Source of the DNA: Branchiostoma floridae
Taxonomy: Eukaryota; Chordata; Leptocardii; Amphioxiformes; Branchiostomatidae
NCBI RefSeq assembly: GCF_000003815.2
Contig: NC_049983.1
Location: 15,050,769-15,114,768 of the forward strand
Length of the DNA stretch: 64,000 nt
Direction of reading: 5' to 3'
Shown piece after piece: positions 1-10,854 of the stretch; the stretch's first letter is position 1; every line of letters begins with the position of its first letter. The notes under the pieces were generated by a model. The model did not search any database, was not told the DNA's origin, and worked only from the letters and a program-made list of their open reading frames with translations. The position numbers and the translations under genes were made by a program.

Positions 1-3000
1 TGTCAAAGTCTGTTGGGAACATGACATGGCTGGTGAAGTCCATAAGGTCCCAATGTGGAGTCAGAGATGTGCAGCAAATGTGAAGGCTGCATCTGGGCTG
101 ATCCAGATGGATGAGCCAAGAAGGTTATGATTGTACCAGGGTATTGGTTGGCCTGTTGGCAGGAATTTCCCTTGAGACACTGTGTAAGCTTTTCAAACAT
201 TGATCATTCAGCACTGATCAATTTATCCTACCCATCTGGGACAGCATATAGCCTGGGTGCAATCCTGGGTAGTCTTCTGCATGCTCATGATCATAGGCTC
301 TGCTGACCAACTTTTCAGAGGGAGCAAGTATGGTTGTAAATTAGATAGGATGGCAACAAGGCCAGAGTGGCATGCCTAAATCATTATAATAAAGTGTGGT
401 TCTGCATGTAAATTCCAACTGCAATATTATGATGGATCAGTCCTAAATATAGATCTCTCCACGACCAATTTGGATAATCCTAGTCTCTGATACTGATAGA
501 GTATATAATTCAAAATGACCTTGAGACCATTGACTCTTTGAGAGTATATTATTTTGTGGTCTCTTCCTCATCTTGAAATAATCACACCTGAAAACAGGTG
601 TTGGCATTTCTATTAGGTATGTTCACCTGCTAATATAGTCTCAATTGGAAAGTGCTGCAAAATTTAAGTACCTGAAACTTAATTGATACAGTTTATTGTA
701 TCTGTACACTTTGAAAGATATCCAGCATGTTTGCAATCATGTGTGATATTGTGTATCATTCCTTACCATGATATTGTTATTATTAGTACATGCATCAAGA
801 TGAAGCTGATGCCTCCCCCAGAGTGCTTATCTAGGGTTGACTGGAAGAAATGCCTTGCTTGCCAAACAGATGCTCTGTTGGGCCTTGCTAGAGTCTCAAA
901 GCTCCCAGAGGTAGATACTCCCAGTCCAGCCCATGGTAACCTTTGGGTGTGGCCTGGGAACCCAAATCTTCTTCAAGGAATTAACCCAGTTTTCAACAGC
1001 CATCTGGGAAGAGGAAAAGCCTGTGTGTTGAGAGAGCTTTGCCTGTCTGTCACCTCTTGGGAGAAAACATCCTTCAGCAGAGTTGTAATTGATGTTCCTC
1101 AGTTCTGTTCCTACTGCTTTTCTTGGCTAGCTTTTATAAACAAGATGTACTTAAGTCAGGTTCTGGCAAGAGTCTGATTGTAGTATATAGTATACCTTAC
1201 TTTTGAAAAGTTTTCCTTCAAATCAAAATACCTTTAGCAGCATTTTCTTTACTCTTGGATTTCTTGCTAGAACATTTCTTCCTGTTGTTAGCCACAGAGG
1301 ACCAACCCAGCTGCCTGTACATCTGAGGCTACCTAATCCATTCTCCACCCCCAAACATAGATCTGTCATGATCAACTCAGAAGTAGGTCATTTGGCCCCT
1401 TTGCTTCCACAACATTGTACATTGGGATATATTTCAACAGCACACAATACCCCTTTCTTTGGAAAAAGATGCACACATTTGCACTTACACAAATTATGCA
1501 TTATGCATGTCTACCTTATAATATAATAGTGCCTCTGAATCTGGATAAACAAATACCTTCTCAGATGTGGAAAAGTACTCAAATATGTACCAATACCAGA
1601 AATCAATAATATATAATATATTATTGAATATATATTGGTCACAGTGGCACAATTATCATGACAAAGGTACCAAATAACATGCCGGTAGCCAGGATTTGTG
1701 GGGGGAGTTCTTTTTAGTACTTGAGGGACCATCGAGCGCACGAGCTGCCTTGGAGGGTCCGTGGGCATGCTCCCCCTGAAAAAAGTTGAAATCTTGACCC
1801 TCTGAAATGCTATTTCCTGCATTTTGATAGGCAAAATTTGCTGGACAAGTTTAATGGAATTTCTATTAGAATACACAAGGCTTTCGGCGTGAGTCTTTGA
1901 GGGGACTCCCCCAACATATTTTCACCATGTCCGAAAATGAAGACGCGAGATGTTGCAATGGAGGTCTCGGAATATTTTAAAATCTGGTCCCTCTAAACGC
2001 TATCTCGTGCACTTTCTGGGGCAAATTTTGCTGTTAAATTTGCTTAGATTGAATGAAATTTCTATCAGTGAAAAATGCAAATCATTCCGCCTTTCAAAAA
2101 AATCTTTGACATTAAAGAAGCGGCCCTTTGAGCTTTTAATAGTGGACCTTCGAGCGTGTGGGTTCTTCCGAAACCCCAGAACTCCCCTGGCTACGGGCAT
2201 GAAATAATTAAGGGTTAATGACCAGCCCCGAGGTGTATATGGTGTCATAACGCCTGGTCCTTTGCTATAACCACCGAATGAAACCACCGAGTGAGCGAAG
2301 CGGACGAGGTGGTTTTATGCAAATCGACAACGGTGCCGGTGTCGATTCATTCTTACCAATCAGAAGGAGCAAACACACCGGCCTGGCCGGAATCTATATG
2401 TTACTGCGTCATAACCAACGTGGAATGGGGCCTTCTGATTGGTCAGCGGCACCTGGCTATATGATAATATCAAATAATCAAGTGATGGATTTGTATTTTT
2501 CAGATGAAAGCAGGAAAAGATTTGAAGGTACTAAAACCTGTTGTACTAGTATATTAACCTTTGCTGGCTTCCATCCAGTTCATCTATTACCACAAATTCT
2601 CTCACAGGGAGACCTGTAGCTTAGTGCAAGATTGGAATGTTGTCATTTTTACCAGTGTTGATACCGCTGATGTCAGGGTTGAAGACAAAGCAAGCTCTCT
2701 GTCTGTAAAAGTGCCCATGCTGGAATGTTGCCTGATAGCCTATGACCTCATTCTTTCACAAACATGGCTCACAATCATGGTGCAGCATTCCGCTTGTGAA
2801 TGCTTTAACAACATCTACACCCACTGGAGCGAACTTGATGTTGTGACACAAACATACCATCTGGCAGCTGTCGTCAGTGCGGCAGTGTGGGCTTTGTTTT
2901 AGTTTATCTGCCCTGGTTAAAGCCCACATGTTCTGGAAACATGCACAGACATGCTGTACATAGATACCACCTTGAGTTCAACCGAGACATTATGGATAAG

Positions 3001-3381
3001 CTTGGTGAGAAGCCTGTGATATCCTCTGTGCGTCAGTCACACTAGACCTTCAATGATGGCTATGCTTAGAGACTGTCTGACATTATGGTGTTAAATGTTC
3101 CTGTCACTGGTGTTAGCAACAAGCTTCAAATATTTGGGTCATGTCTTTTGGAAATAATGGATACCACTACTACTTCTTTTAGTTTTAGTGTACATGTGCT
3201 ATCTGGCTATCATGAGGATTATGTAGGCATTGGTGCAGTAATTGTAGGGCTGACTCTTCCGTGCATGTACAGAGAACAATGTCCTGTACAGAGCTTATAG
3301 AACAGCCTAGATGCTTCTATACCAGTGAGCTTGTTTTAACATGTGTCACTGTAACTTATTTCTGTTTTTTTACTTTTACAG
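1..3381. other. Upstream intron or intergenic DNA with repeat fragments
   Basis: No coding exon could be supported here. Open frames are short, lack recognisable domains and are not framed by good splice sites. The right end reads into a pyrimidine-rich tract and an AG acceptor at 3379-3381, so at least the distal part is probably the last intron of the sulfotransferase gene that follows. Degenerate interspersed-repeat sequence fills about 1680-2470. Upstream exons of the sulfotransferase, coding its cytoplasmic tail and membrane anchor, must lie further left or were missed. Confidence 0.5.
2284..2453. repeat. Palindromic interspersed repeat fragment
   Basis: A 13-bp perfect inverted repeat (accaatcagaagg at 2355-2367 against ccttctgattggt at 2431-2443) is nested in an outer pair (ggtgccg at 2332-2338 against cggcacc at 2447-2453). 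A further self-complementary stretch with ccaccgag and cgaggtgg lies at 2284-2312. The arrangement resembles a foldback or miniature inverted-repeat element. Flanking target duplications were not found, so the ends are uncertain. Confidence 0.45.
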
Positions 3382-4221
3382 GAAGACAATGCAGAGAAAA
3401 TTCAGAGAGACAGAAAGACTGCTCTAGAGAGAGTGTGCAATGTTTCCTTGCCAGAGCTGGTCCCGCCACTGTCCACCAGGCAGCTCGGCCACCTCATTGT
3501 TGATGATGAACACAAGATGCTGTACTGCTTTGTGCCCAAAGTGGCATGCACAAACTGGAAGAGGGTCATGATCAAACTGAGACATCCAGACATAGATAAA
3601 CCTCAAGACATATCCCCACGTGATGCACACGAAACATACTTTCTTCCCACCCTGAAGCGATATTCACCAGAGGCAATACAATACAGACTAGACAATTACT
3701 TCAAGTTTATGTTTGTGAGAGACCCACTGGAGAGATTACTATCAGCATACATCAACAAGTTTACCATGCCGTACAACCTCAAATTTCACCGACTGTATGG
3801 CACCAAGATCATCAGCCGTTTCCGAGAGAACCCAAGCAATGACTCTGTGCAGAGAGGAGATGATGTGATGTTTAAAGAGTTTGTACAGTACTTGTTGGAC
3901 CCACAGGCACATGGACCGCAGCTCAACGAACACTGGGACCACTACTTTAACTTGTGTCACCCCTGTCGCATACACTATGATGTCATTGGCAAATATGAAA
4001 CACTGGACCAAGACGTCAACTATGTCTTACAAAGAGCAGGTGTCGCCAATATTGTCCAGTTTCCGCCCAAACCGAAAAAGGCGCAAACAAGCACATCGCA
4101 GCTACTAGATGAGTACTTAGATGAAATTGGACCCAAGGAAGTTTTAAGACTACACAACATGTACATCTTGGACTACTTGATGTTCAACTATAGTCTTCCA
4201 AACTTTCCTGGTGAAAGATAA
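3382..4221 (+). CDS. Chondroitin 4-O-sulfotransferase-like (CHST11/12/13 family), last exon
   Basis: Golgi type II membrane sulfotransferase that would move sulfate from PAPS to the 4-O position of N-acetylgalactosamine in chondroitin or dermatan. Only the C-terminal catalytic part is here, about 279 residues. The exon follows a pyrimidine-rich acceptor ending at 3381 and is open in that frame to TAA at 4219-4221. The 5'-PSB loop is PKVACTNWKR and the 3'-PSB region is FVRDPLERLLSAY, both hallmarks of the family. RYGTKI-like, GDDV, NEHW, LCHPC, HYD and GKYET blocks and the ending LDYLMFNYSLP match CHST11-type proteins closely from memory. The N-terminal tail, membrane anchor and stem are not in this exon. 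Which of CHST11, 12 or 13 it represents cannot be decided, and the gene may predate their split. Confidence 0.88.
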   Translation, partial: EDNAEKIQRDRKTALERVCNVSLPELVPPLSTRQLGHLIVDDEHKMLYCFVPKVACTNWKRVMIKLRHPDIDKPQDISPRDAHETYFLPTLKRYSPEAIQYRLDNYFKFMFVRDPLERLLSAYINKFTMPYNLKFHRLYGTKIISRFRENPSNDSVQRGDDVMFKEFVQYLLDPQAHGPQLNEHWDHYFNLCHPCRIHYDVIGKYETLDQDVNYVLQRAGVANIVQFPPKPKKAQTSTSQLLDEYLDEIGPKEVLRLHNMYILDYLMFNYSLPNFPGER

Positions 4222-4930
4222 TGCGGGGAGCCTGAATCATTTTCAGTCAGTCTCAGATGCTGAACTAGAAGGATAAACTTGAAAGGAGTTGTTAATATTG
4301 TTTTGAAACTTGAATCCTCTTGTTCATTGGTCTTTAGTTCATCAATGTTCAGCAATAAAGTAATAAAATACCTTAGAGCTGGAAATTAGTTAAGATAAAA
4401 AGTTGATGTGGTTATGAGATAAAGTCTGAAAATGTAGAATAGAATGGGGAAAAGGTAATACAACTTTTATGGAAATGAAAGCGTAGTGGAAAGATTGTAA
4501 TTTTCCTTTGACTTGCCCTCTTTATAGAAAGTTCTGCAACTCAGAAGGACGTCACAAGATTTCGATCAAACCTCTGCTTGAAGATTAGTTACTTTTTATT
4601 CTTAGCTTTGTTCACCTGTCTTGTAATTTTATTTGTTAATGATAAACAACTTGTAGGTGAAACAAGCCAGACTGAGCATGTAATATCCATGTCATTTTGT
4701 ACACTTAAATTTATGCTGGTGTGAGTTATATCAATGCATGTATATCAGTCAATTAACTGTATGAAAAAGAGCATTTCTCAGTTTGTCTGTAAATCAAAGA
4801 CAATATGCACTTACTATTTGCATTTTCCACTTCTTTTTTCCTAAAGATTCCCTGGCTGAAACTGAAAAATTTATCAAGGCAGTCATATCTCAGTCAGCCT
4901 CAAGTTCCTGAATAATTTTGCAATAAAAAG
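4222..4930 (+). other. 3'UTR of the sulfotransferase gene with poly(A) signals
   Basis: AT-rich sequence directly after the stop codon. AATAAA hexamers occur at 4354-4359 and 4362-4367 (overlapping cluster, about 135 nt after the stop) and again at 4922-4927, giving short and long candidate 3' ends. From about 4930 to 5600 nothing recognisable is seen. Confidence 0.5.
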
Positions 4931-5639
4931 TTACTCTTGTCATGAAATTTGAAACAGTGCAGCTTGTCTTGATCTGCCATATTTATATGAAAATAGTTTG
5001 AAATATGCCATGTAGCATTTTATTGGGCTGGCCCCTTTCTGTACTGTAACAGTGCCAGCACAAGATTGATAGGTGGACAATTATTTGAATAACTCTGCCT
5101 TTTGTGGGATGGAAAACAAATTATTAATCATTGAAATTGTCCAATTTTCATGTTCTGAGAAGATTGATCTAGCACTAGGTCACATCCCATTTAGTTTACC
5201 AGATCTCCCATATATTGACTTCCACGAAATATTTAGAGGCTAGGGGGCATGTATGGAGGTAACCAGGTAGATACGAAGGTAACTAGCTAGGCTAGATTGA
5301 TCTGGAAAAGAACCCAAACTAGTAGCTGGATAGATACAGCTGCAAATAGGAATTTAGATAAGGGCCTAGTATACCATAGGATTGCACTTCTGAGTCTGCT
5401 CACATCTTACCGTGAATACATGCATGACCACAATGATGGATCATCTGAATGTGCATAGCCAATTTGCCATTGAATAAGATGAAGTAGGGAAACCATCTCA
5501 TTCAATATAGATTTCCTTGAATCATGATATTGCCTGCAGCACTTTTGAAATGAGTTGGATTGATATTGGCAATAGCACAAGTAGATATTAATCATGATGT
5601 TGTCTTGGGTCAGCAGCTTCCCTCTAGCTCTGCATGTGA

Positions 5640-5716
5640 AGTATGTGTGTGTGCATGCCTGTGTGTGTGTGCGTGGGTGCACACATGCATGCGTGTGCGC
5701 ACATAGGTGTGTGTAA
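5640..5716. repeat. GT-rich microsatellite
   Basis: Imperfect (gt)n with alternating purine and pyrimidine interruptions (gtgtgtgtgc, cacacatgcatgcgtgtgcgc). It is simple-sequence DNA and creates a spurious His/Thr-rich open frame on the other strand. Alternating purine-pyrimidine tracts of this type can adopt Z-DNA. Confidence 0.8.
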
Positions 5717-6181
5717 GAGTGTAATTTAATGTCGCTTTGACTAATATTAGACTCAAGGCAAAAGAAAGGAATCATTTTTACAGTATATCTCTTCAATTAT
5801 TTGTATTAAATAGATATCAATCAATTTTTGTTTGTTGCCACTGACTGTAATAGAAACAAAGGATTTTGTAAGCTCACGCACAAGTTTGAATAACCAAAAT
5901 AATGTTCTTATTCAGCCTTTCTCTGTCCTATATGATGTTATATTGTACGTTGTCGTTGTGGTACCTCAACAACTGCAAGGATGAACTAGATTGTTAGGGG
6001 GAGTATGTAAACAATTGGATGGCACCATGGCTAAGGACATATTGAAATAACATCTGTCAGGCAAAAAGATATATAGGCTGAGTGACAAGTCTTAACTAGA
6101 GTTAAATATTAGCTGTTCCAGCAAATATATATACAGGTTTGCGTGTGAGTAATTTATGCGGGATAAATTAACATGAATATT

Positions 6182-6830
6182 AAAATTGACGTTAAAAACA
6201 CTTCCGGTTAAAATGGACTATGCATGAGCCTTACCAAAGAAGTTCCGAAGGCATTATCATCAAATTCGTAGACTGAATCTTTAAAAAGAGAATGGACCTT
6301 TCTTCTGACATATGTCGACAACTACAATGTAGTGGACCAGTTCAATAACCCTTCTGCTCAAAAATTGTCTTTTGCATAATGACCACAGTCCAAAATTAAC
6401 TTAGTCTGTGCAACGCTGGGCTGTAACTGGCCCCTCCTCAAGGGTGGATGTTGGGCGGGCTGCTATACAGCGAGATTTAATCAGATTAAGCGAGATTTAA
6501 TCAGGCTAAAAATTAACTGTGCGAGAATGGACTCTTCCATTGGCCAGCACCCATATGTCAAATGTTATGGTTTAGAAACGCTTTCTCTAAAATAAAATGG
6601 ACTTTGCCTAAACACTCCAGTCTAAAATTAAATTTAGCAAAATGACTCTCTCGCAGGGTAATGGAGTATTGTAGCGCTATTTTCATGTAAAATGGACCCG
6701 TTCAATTACTGCTCCTCTCATCAAAGAACGGACTTCGCATAATCATCCTGTCCAGAATTGCATTTAAACGATTGCCCCTCCCTGTGTGAGGATGGAGTCT
6801 TCTATAGGCACCTGCATCAAAAACACTTCT
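6182..6830. repeat. Diverged tandem repeat of about 150-200 bp units
   Basis: Recurring phrases in the same order mark at least three diverged units: taaaatggac, a tttgc(a/c)taa block, tc(c/t)aaaatta, then gaatggactcttc or gatggagtcttct, then cacttct(g)c. One unit is interrupted by the short mobile element at 6402-6508. Exact unit borders cannot be fixed by eye. A run of 13 G lies just downstream at 6874-6886. Confidence 0.5.
6402..6508. mobile_element. Short inverted-repeat element, copy 1 (9-10 bp TSD)
   Basis: 107-bp element starting tagtctg and ending caggcta, so the ends are inverted repeats of type TAGYCTG. It is flanked by aaaattaact at 6392-6401 and again at 6509-6518, a direct target duplication of 9-10 bp. 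The body shares the blocks ggctgtaactggcccctcct, gggcgggctgctat and gcgagatttaatcagg with two other copies in this window. It carries no ORF, so it is non-autonomous. The 9-bp duplication would suit a Mutator-like transposase supplied in trans; this assignment is inference. Confidence 0.85.
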
Positions 6831-7553
6831 GCTAAAAAAGATAAACATATCAATGTATCTGTAAAATATAACTGGGGGGGGGGGGGTCTGATGTAGAATT
6901 TATTTAGTCGGAGCATGCTGGCTAGACTACACCTTCCTACGTGGGTCCAGGGATCGTGAAATTCGGCAAGAAAATCGGGAAATTGGCCAGGGGAATCAGT
7001 ACACGCTATTAGGTTAGATCAGGTTGGGATTACGTGGCCGACCAAACCCTCTGGTAGCAAAACTTCCCAGGCAAAGTATTCTCCCTATAACAGCCAGCGT
7101 AGTCAGTCTGGTAGAGACTATACATGTTAGCCCGTGAGCCGAGAAGTTGGAGGCCGTCTGGCATCCAGGCTAATATTTGTCTAGCTGTTTCAAGTTCTGC
7201 TGTCAATATCTAAAAATATAGCGTAATATTGTCGTATTCATACTTTTACGTATTACGCAATATCTAAATTATGAAATATCGGAGAAAATAGCAAAACAGT
7301 AACGCAGTGAACGAACCCCGCAGTGACGCATGTGCCGCTGAGAGAGGGCACCTTTAGATAAGCACACCGTGGATTTGTCATGCAGGGAGAGTTTGAAGCT
7401 CCTTGGTACAAGCGTCACTGCTCACCCGTAAATTTTCTATTGAAAACAATCATTTCTCAATGTCTTTGTCAACCAACATACATGCTAGTCATCATCGGGT
7501 GCAGAATCCCGGTAGACTACTGGTAGCTGCGATCAAAATAATGACCCGAAAAA

Positions 7554-7653
7554 NNNNNNNNNNNNNNNNNNNNNNNNNNNNNNNNNNNNNNNNNNNNNNN
7601 NNNNNNNNNNNNNNNNNNNNNNNNNNNNNNNNNNNNNNNNNNNNNNNNNNNNN
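7554..7653. other. Assembly gap of 100 N
   Basis: Exactly 100 unknown bases, the conventional length for a gap of unknown size. Repetitive sequence, present again 300 bp downstream, begins directly at its right edge. Apparent open frames across the gap are meaningless. Confidence 0.98.
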
Positions 7654-7989
7654 CTGTCTTATGCTACCATAGGATCTGCTTGGAGATTAGGTGAAAACAA
7701 AATCTGGTGATGGTGGCAGGATTCGCCTTCCCGCCATTTATGATTCGCTGCTACCTGACGTCATCCGACGACTTCCGGATTAGTGCAACGAATCATTCAT
7801 CTGATGAAGGTCGGAGTATTCGGCCGAAAATTTATGGTGAGTTTCTTTCTTTGTGTTGGAACAAAGTTTAAACTGTTCACTATGGAATTTACCAACACAG
7901 AGGTAGCAAAATACACTCCTAAGCCGGCTTCACTCCTCTGGCAGCTTTGATACTGTCTTATGCTACCGTAGGATCTGCTTGGAGATTAG
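7654..7989. repeat. Duplicated right ends of an inverted-repeat element
   Basis: The block tgtcttatgctacc, then taggatctgcttggagatta, occurs at the right edge of the gap (about 7655-7688) and again at about 7953-7988. It matches the right arm of the complete element at 37053-37172. The matching left arm is not seen next to either copy. One may be hidden in the gap; the other appears truncated. Confidence 0.6.
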
Positions 7990-8109
7990 AAAAACAAATC
8001 ATTCTCTGGCATGTCCATTTTATGTTCAGTTGCACGGTCCTGACTATACAATTAGTATACATGTACTGTGTGGACTCATTGGGGTGCTGCTATAACTAGT
8101 AGCATTTCT

Positions 8110-8340
8110 TTCCCACATGTCTTTATCATTCACCATCGTCATCATTTGTAACAAATCCCACACTTCTTTAATTCAAAGTCGTCGTAATTGCATCCGTAAA
8201 GAACCCCGTATTTCTTTCACTCACAATCGTCATATTGACATTTGCAAAACAAAAACAAAAAAACATTTCTTTCATATTGACATTCGAAAAAAAATCCCGC
8301 AGGTCGTTTATTCACAATCGTCATAAATGCATTTTTGTAA
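8110..8340. repeat. Degenerate tandem repeat of about 50 bp
   Basis: Four diverged copies share tttctttca, tcacaatcgtcat and catttgtaaa phrases (for example around 8130, 8180, 8225 and 8310). The small open frames here follow from this repetition and show no domain. Confidence 0.5.
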
Positions 8341-8371
8341 AAATAAAATCGCGCATTTACGATCATGTGGG

Positions 8372-8663
8372 GAGGCGTGGGTTATTTTGGCCGTCATCTC
8401 GTCAGGGAATTTCCCATGACTCATGATCATGCAGGTGCATGTTCAAACACGACACCACTGTCGCCGTAGAGGCGTGGGGGTTTTGGGCCGTCACCTCGTC
8501 AGGGAATTTCCCATGACTCATGATCATGCAGCTGCATGTTCAAACATCACACCACTGTCGCCGTAGAGGCGTGGGGGTTTTTGGCCGTCATCTCGTCAGG
8601 GAATTTCCCATGACTCATGATCATGCAGGTGCATGTCCAGACACGACACCACTGTCGCCGTAG
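8372..8663. repeat. Three-copy tandem repeat, 97-bp unit
   Basis: Units begin gaggcgtggg at 8372, 8469 and 8566, a period of 97 bp. Each contains ggccgtcatctcgtcaggg (or a one-base variant), a cccatgactcatgatcatg block and ccactgtcgccgta. Copies differ at only a few bases, so the array is young. No coding potential is evident. From 8664 to 10546 no gene is supported. Confidence 0.85.
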
Positions 8664-10551
8664 ACGTAGAGAACCGTGTTTTGTGTTGCGTACACTGGAC
8701 AAGCTTATATAACGTCTTTTGTGTGAAATGGAAGATTCAAGACTAAAGACAACTAAAGTGGTGGATTTAAAAAAAAATAGGATGGACTTTCAGGAACATC
8801 AAGTTTCCAAATGACGCATTTACACTCTTTATCCAGACCTGTCCTCGTCAGGCAGTTATTCTTTAGCTAAATCAACTGTCTTGAAAGGCACAGAAAGCCG
8901 CTTTCGGTATCAAAACCCTCATGCAGACTTCGTTATCCTCTAAGGCCCTACTTAAACACGACAATGCATATATCAAGTCTATAAATGCTGTTGAGATCTG
9001 AGGCAAAGTTCACTCAAATGACTATTGCCCTGTTGAAATATTAACATATAGAACTGCTTTTGTAAAAACACCGATCCTTAGTGCACACAGAAATTCGTGT
9101 AACCTAGCTAGTAGGGCAAAACTGGGGGTATTCCAAATAGATATGGAAGTATCAGTGTTCTTGTACTTACGTATTGGCTGAGACTGAAGCAACTGGACAT
9201 CCACACACATCCCTAACAGGTGAACGTTTTACTGTGTCAACAATACAATATGTGAAATAATTGCAAGAAGAGCTGGCTACTCCAACTTTCATGATATTCC
9301 TTCTTATGGAACACCAATTACCCTGTAGGCAATGAAAATATATGTACATTGTTAATTAAAGGAGGACTTACTGATATGTACGTCAAACATTCTTTTGCAA
9401 ATCGTCTACAAATCACGGTAAGCCAATATGCCCTTTAAAGACCAACCCCGTACTATAAAACCACCCAATAAATTCGGCTAACGTAAACTACTAGAGCTCA
9501 GTCTAAGATAAGAATAAGCGCTTATCCATTAGAGATAGAAAGAGGTCGTTATGAACAGCTATTTGTCCACGTTAGACTGTTTAAGTATAGCATACTGAAT
9601 GCAGTCTTCACGACGAGACCGAAAGAAAGTTTATTTCAAACTGTTGCCACAATTTGTCCGAGCGTTTGCCAATGAGTAGATCACCAAAAGTCTACGTTTC
9701 ATTAAAATCACAACCCCCACCTATTTCACAGAACACGGGACAGTTAAAAGATAGAGGAAATCAAACCAAATGACAGTTTGGATGATTGACAGGAAGCGTG
9801 TGAACCTGACACCTTGCTATTTTGCCGCTTAATTGAAAACGTGACAAAACCCGGATTTCTCTGATGACCCCGATAACCCGATGACCCCGGAGCAGAGAAA
9901 GCTAATACTGTCTGACACAACGTTTGGGGTTCCCACAATCAGGCCTGATATTTGTTTACTGTCTCATTTCTGTTCCTTTTCATGAACGGTAATGTCTCCC
10001 TTCGATGTGTCCGTTGTTTCCGAAGACAGACTTGGAAATGCACTGGAATTACTGATTGTTGGCTACCTGCATACGGCGGTGGCGACATCCTCGGCGCAAC
10101 CAAGGGCTTCATCATTTTGGATAACACAAAGGCATCCTTCCGTACGTTGTCCACATCATGCAGACCAACGCCAACAATTTCTTGTACGACGTATTAAGAC
10201 GTTCCCGCCACCCCACCACCTCCGAGGAGCTTGTTGTAATGCTGGACATCGCTGGATTTGCGACAACAACAACACAAGGAACCATGTGACCTATTTAGCA
10301 CCGGTGGGTCTTTTTCGACATATCCTAAGTGTGTTGAGATATTTACGAAAACGTAGTTGTCGTGTATATTTATAAATTGACAGCACAGTATTATTAGTTA
10401 TATTTTGGACCCGAGAAGCTAACGAGGAAAATATCAAGATGGACGACTTGTCTGCGTATACAGTTTTCATTTTACTATTCGTGACGGTGTATCTTGCTTT
10501 TTAGAATTCTTTAGTTTCAAAGGTTTCATTCAGGTGGCATGGAATTGCGCA

Positions 10552-10730
10552 ACGCCACTATTGTATAGTGTTAATGTTATAAGAGGTTTGGACCACCCCC
10601 ATGCAACTAGTGGTAGGGTCCGGTTGTTCATCATTATGGGTTCCATCTAGATGTTGTCAAATAGATTGTGCTCCTGACTATGCACTCACTGTCATCCTTG
10701 AGTCGTCACCGTACGTGTTCCCTATTGGCG
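10552..10730 (+). repeat. 5' LTR
   Basis: Left copy of the 179-bp repeat, identical to 14139-14317. It begins acgccactattg and ends ccctattggcg, so it lacks the common TG...CA ends. The true border may be offset by a few bases if the shared gcg is partly target-site sequence. Confidence 0.85.
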
Positions 10731-10748
10731 TGGTGGCACCGGTTGGTC
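10731..10748 (+). promoter_or_regulatory. Primer-binding site, tRNA-Leu-like
   Basis: The bases tggtggcaccggttgg directly follow the 5' LTR. As I recall metazoan tRNA-Leu(AAG), the complement of its 3' end including CCA is tggtggcagcggtggg, which agrees at 14 of 16 positions. Position and opening TGG are as expected for reverse-transcription priming. The tRNA assignment rests on memory. Confidence 0.6.
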
Positions 10749-10854
10749 TCCTAGAACCCACACACGCACCAAGAAGCTTGGATGCCACGCAACCAGGTAA
10801 ATAACGCGCAACGACGACCGGGGAAAAGGGCAGAATAGCAAGTCCGCACATGTC

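Noticed and set aside
683-1177. 164-codon open frame
   Set aside because: Composition is intron-like, no motif, no supportable splice context.
1511-2287. Several open frames on both strands
   Set aside because: They coincide with interspersed-repeat sequence and match no protein I recognise.
5407-5796. Antisense His/Thr-rich open frame
   Set aside because: Produced by the GT-rich microsatellite.
9952-10375. Overlapping short frames just left of the retroelement, one reading LYDVLRRSRHPTTSEELVVMLD
   Set aside because: The stretch looks somewhat protein-like, but the frame changes within 150 bp, no family was recognised and no splice sites support it. It could be a gene relic; not enough to list.
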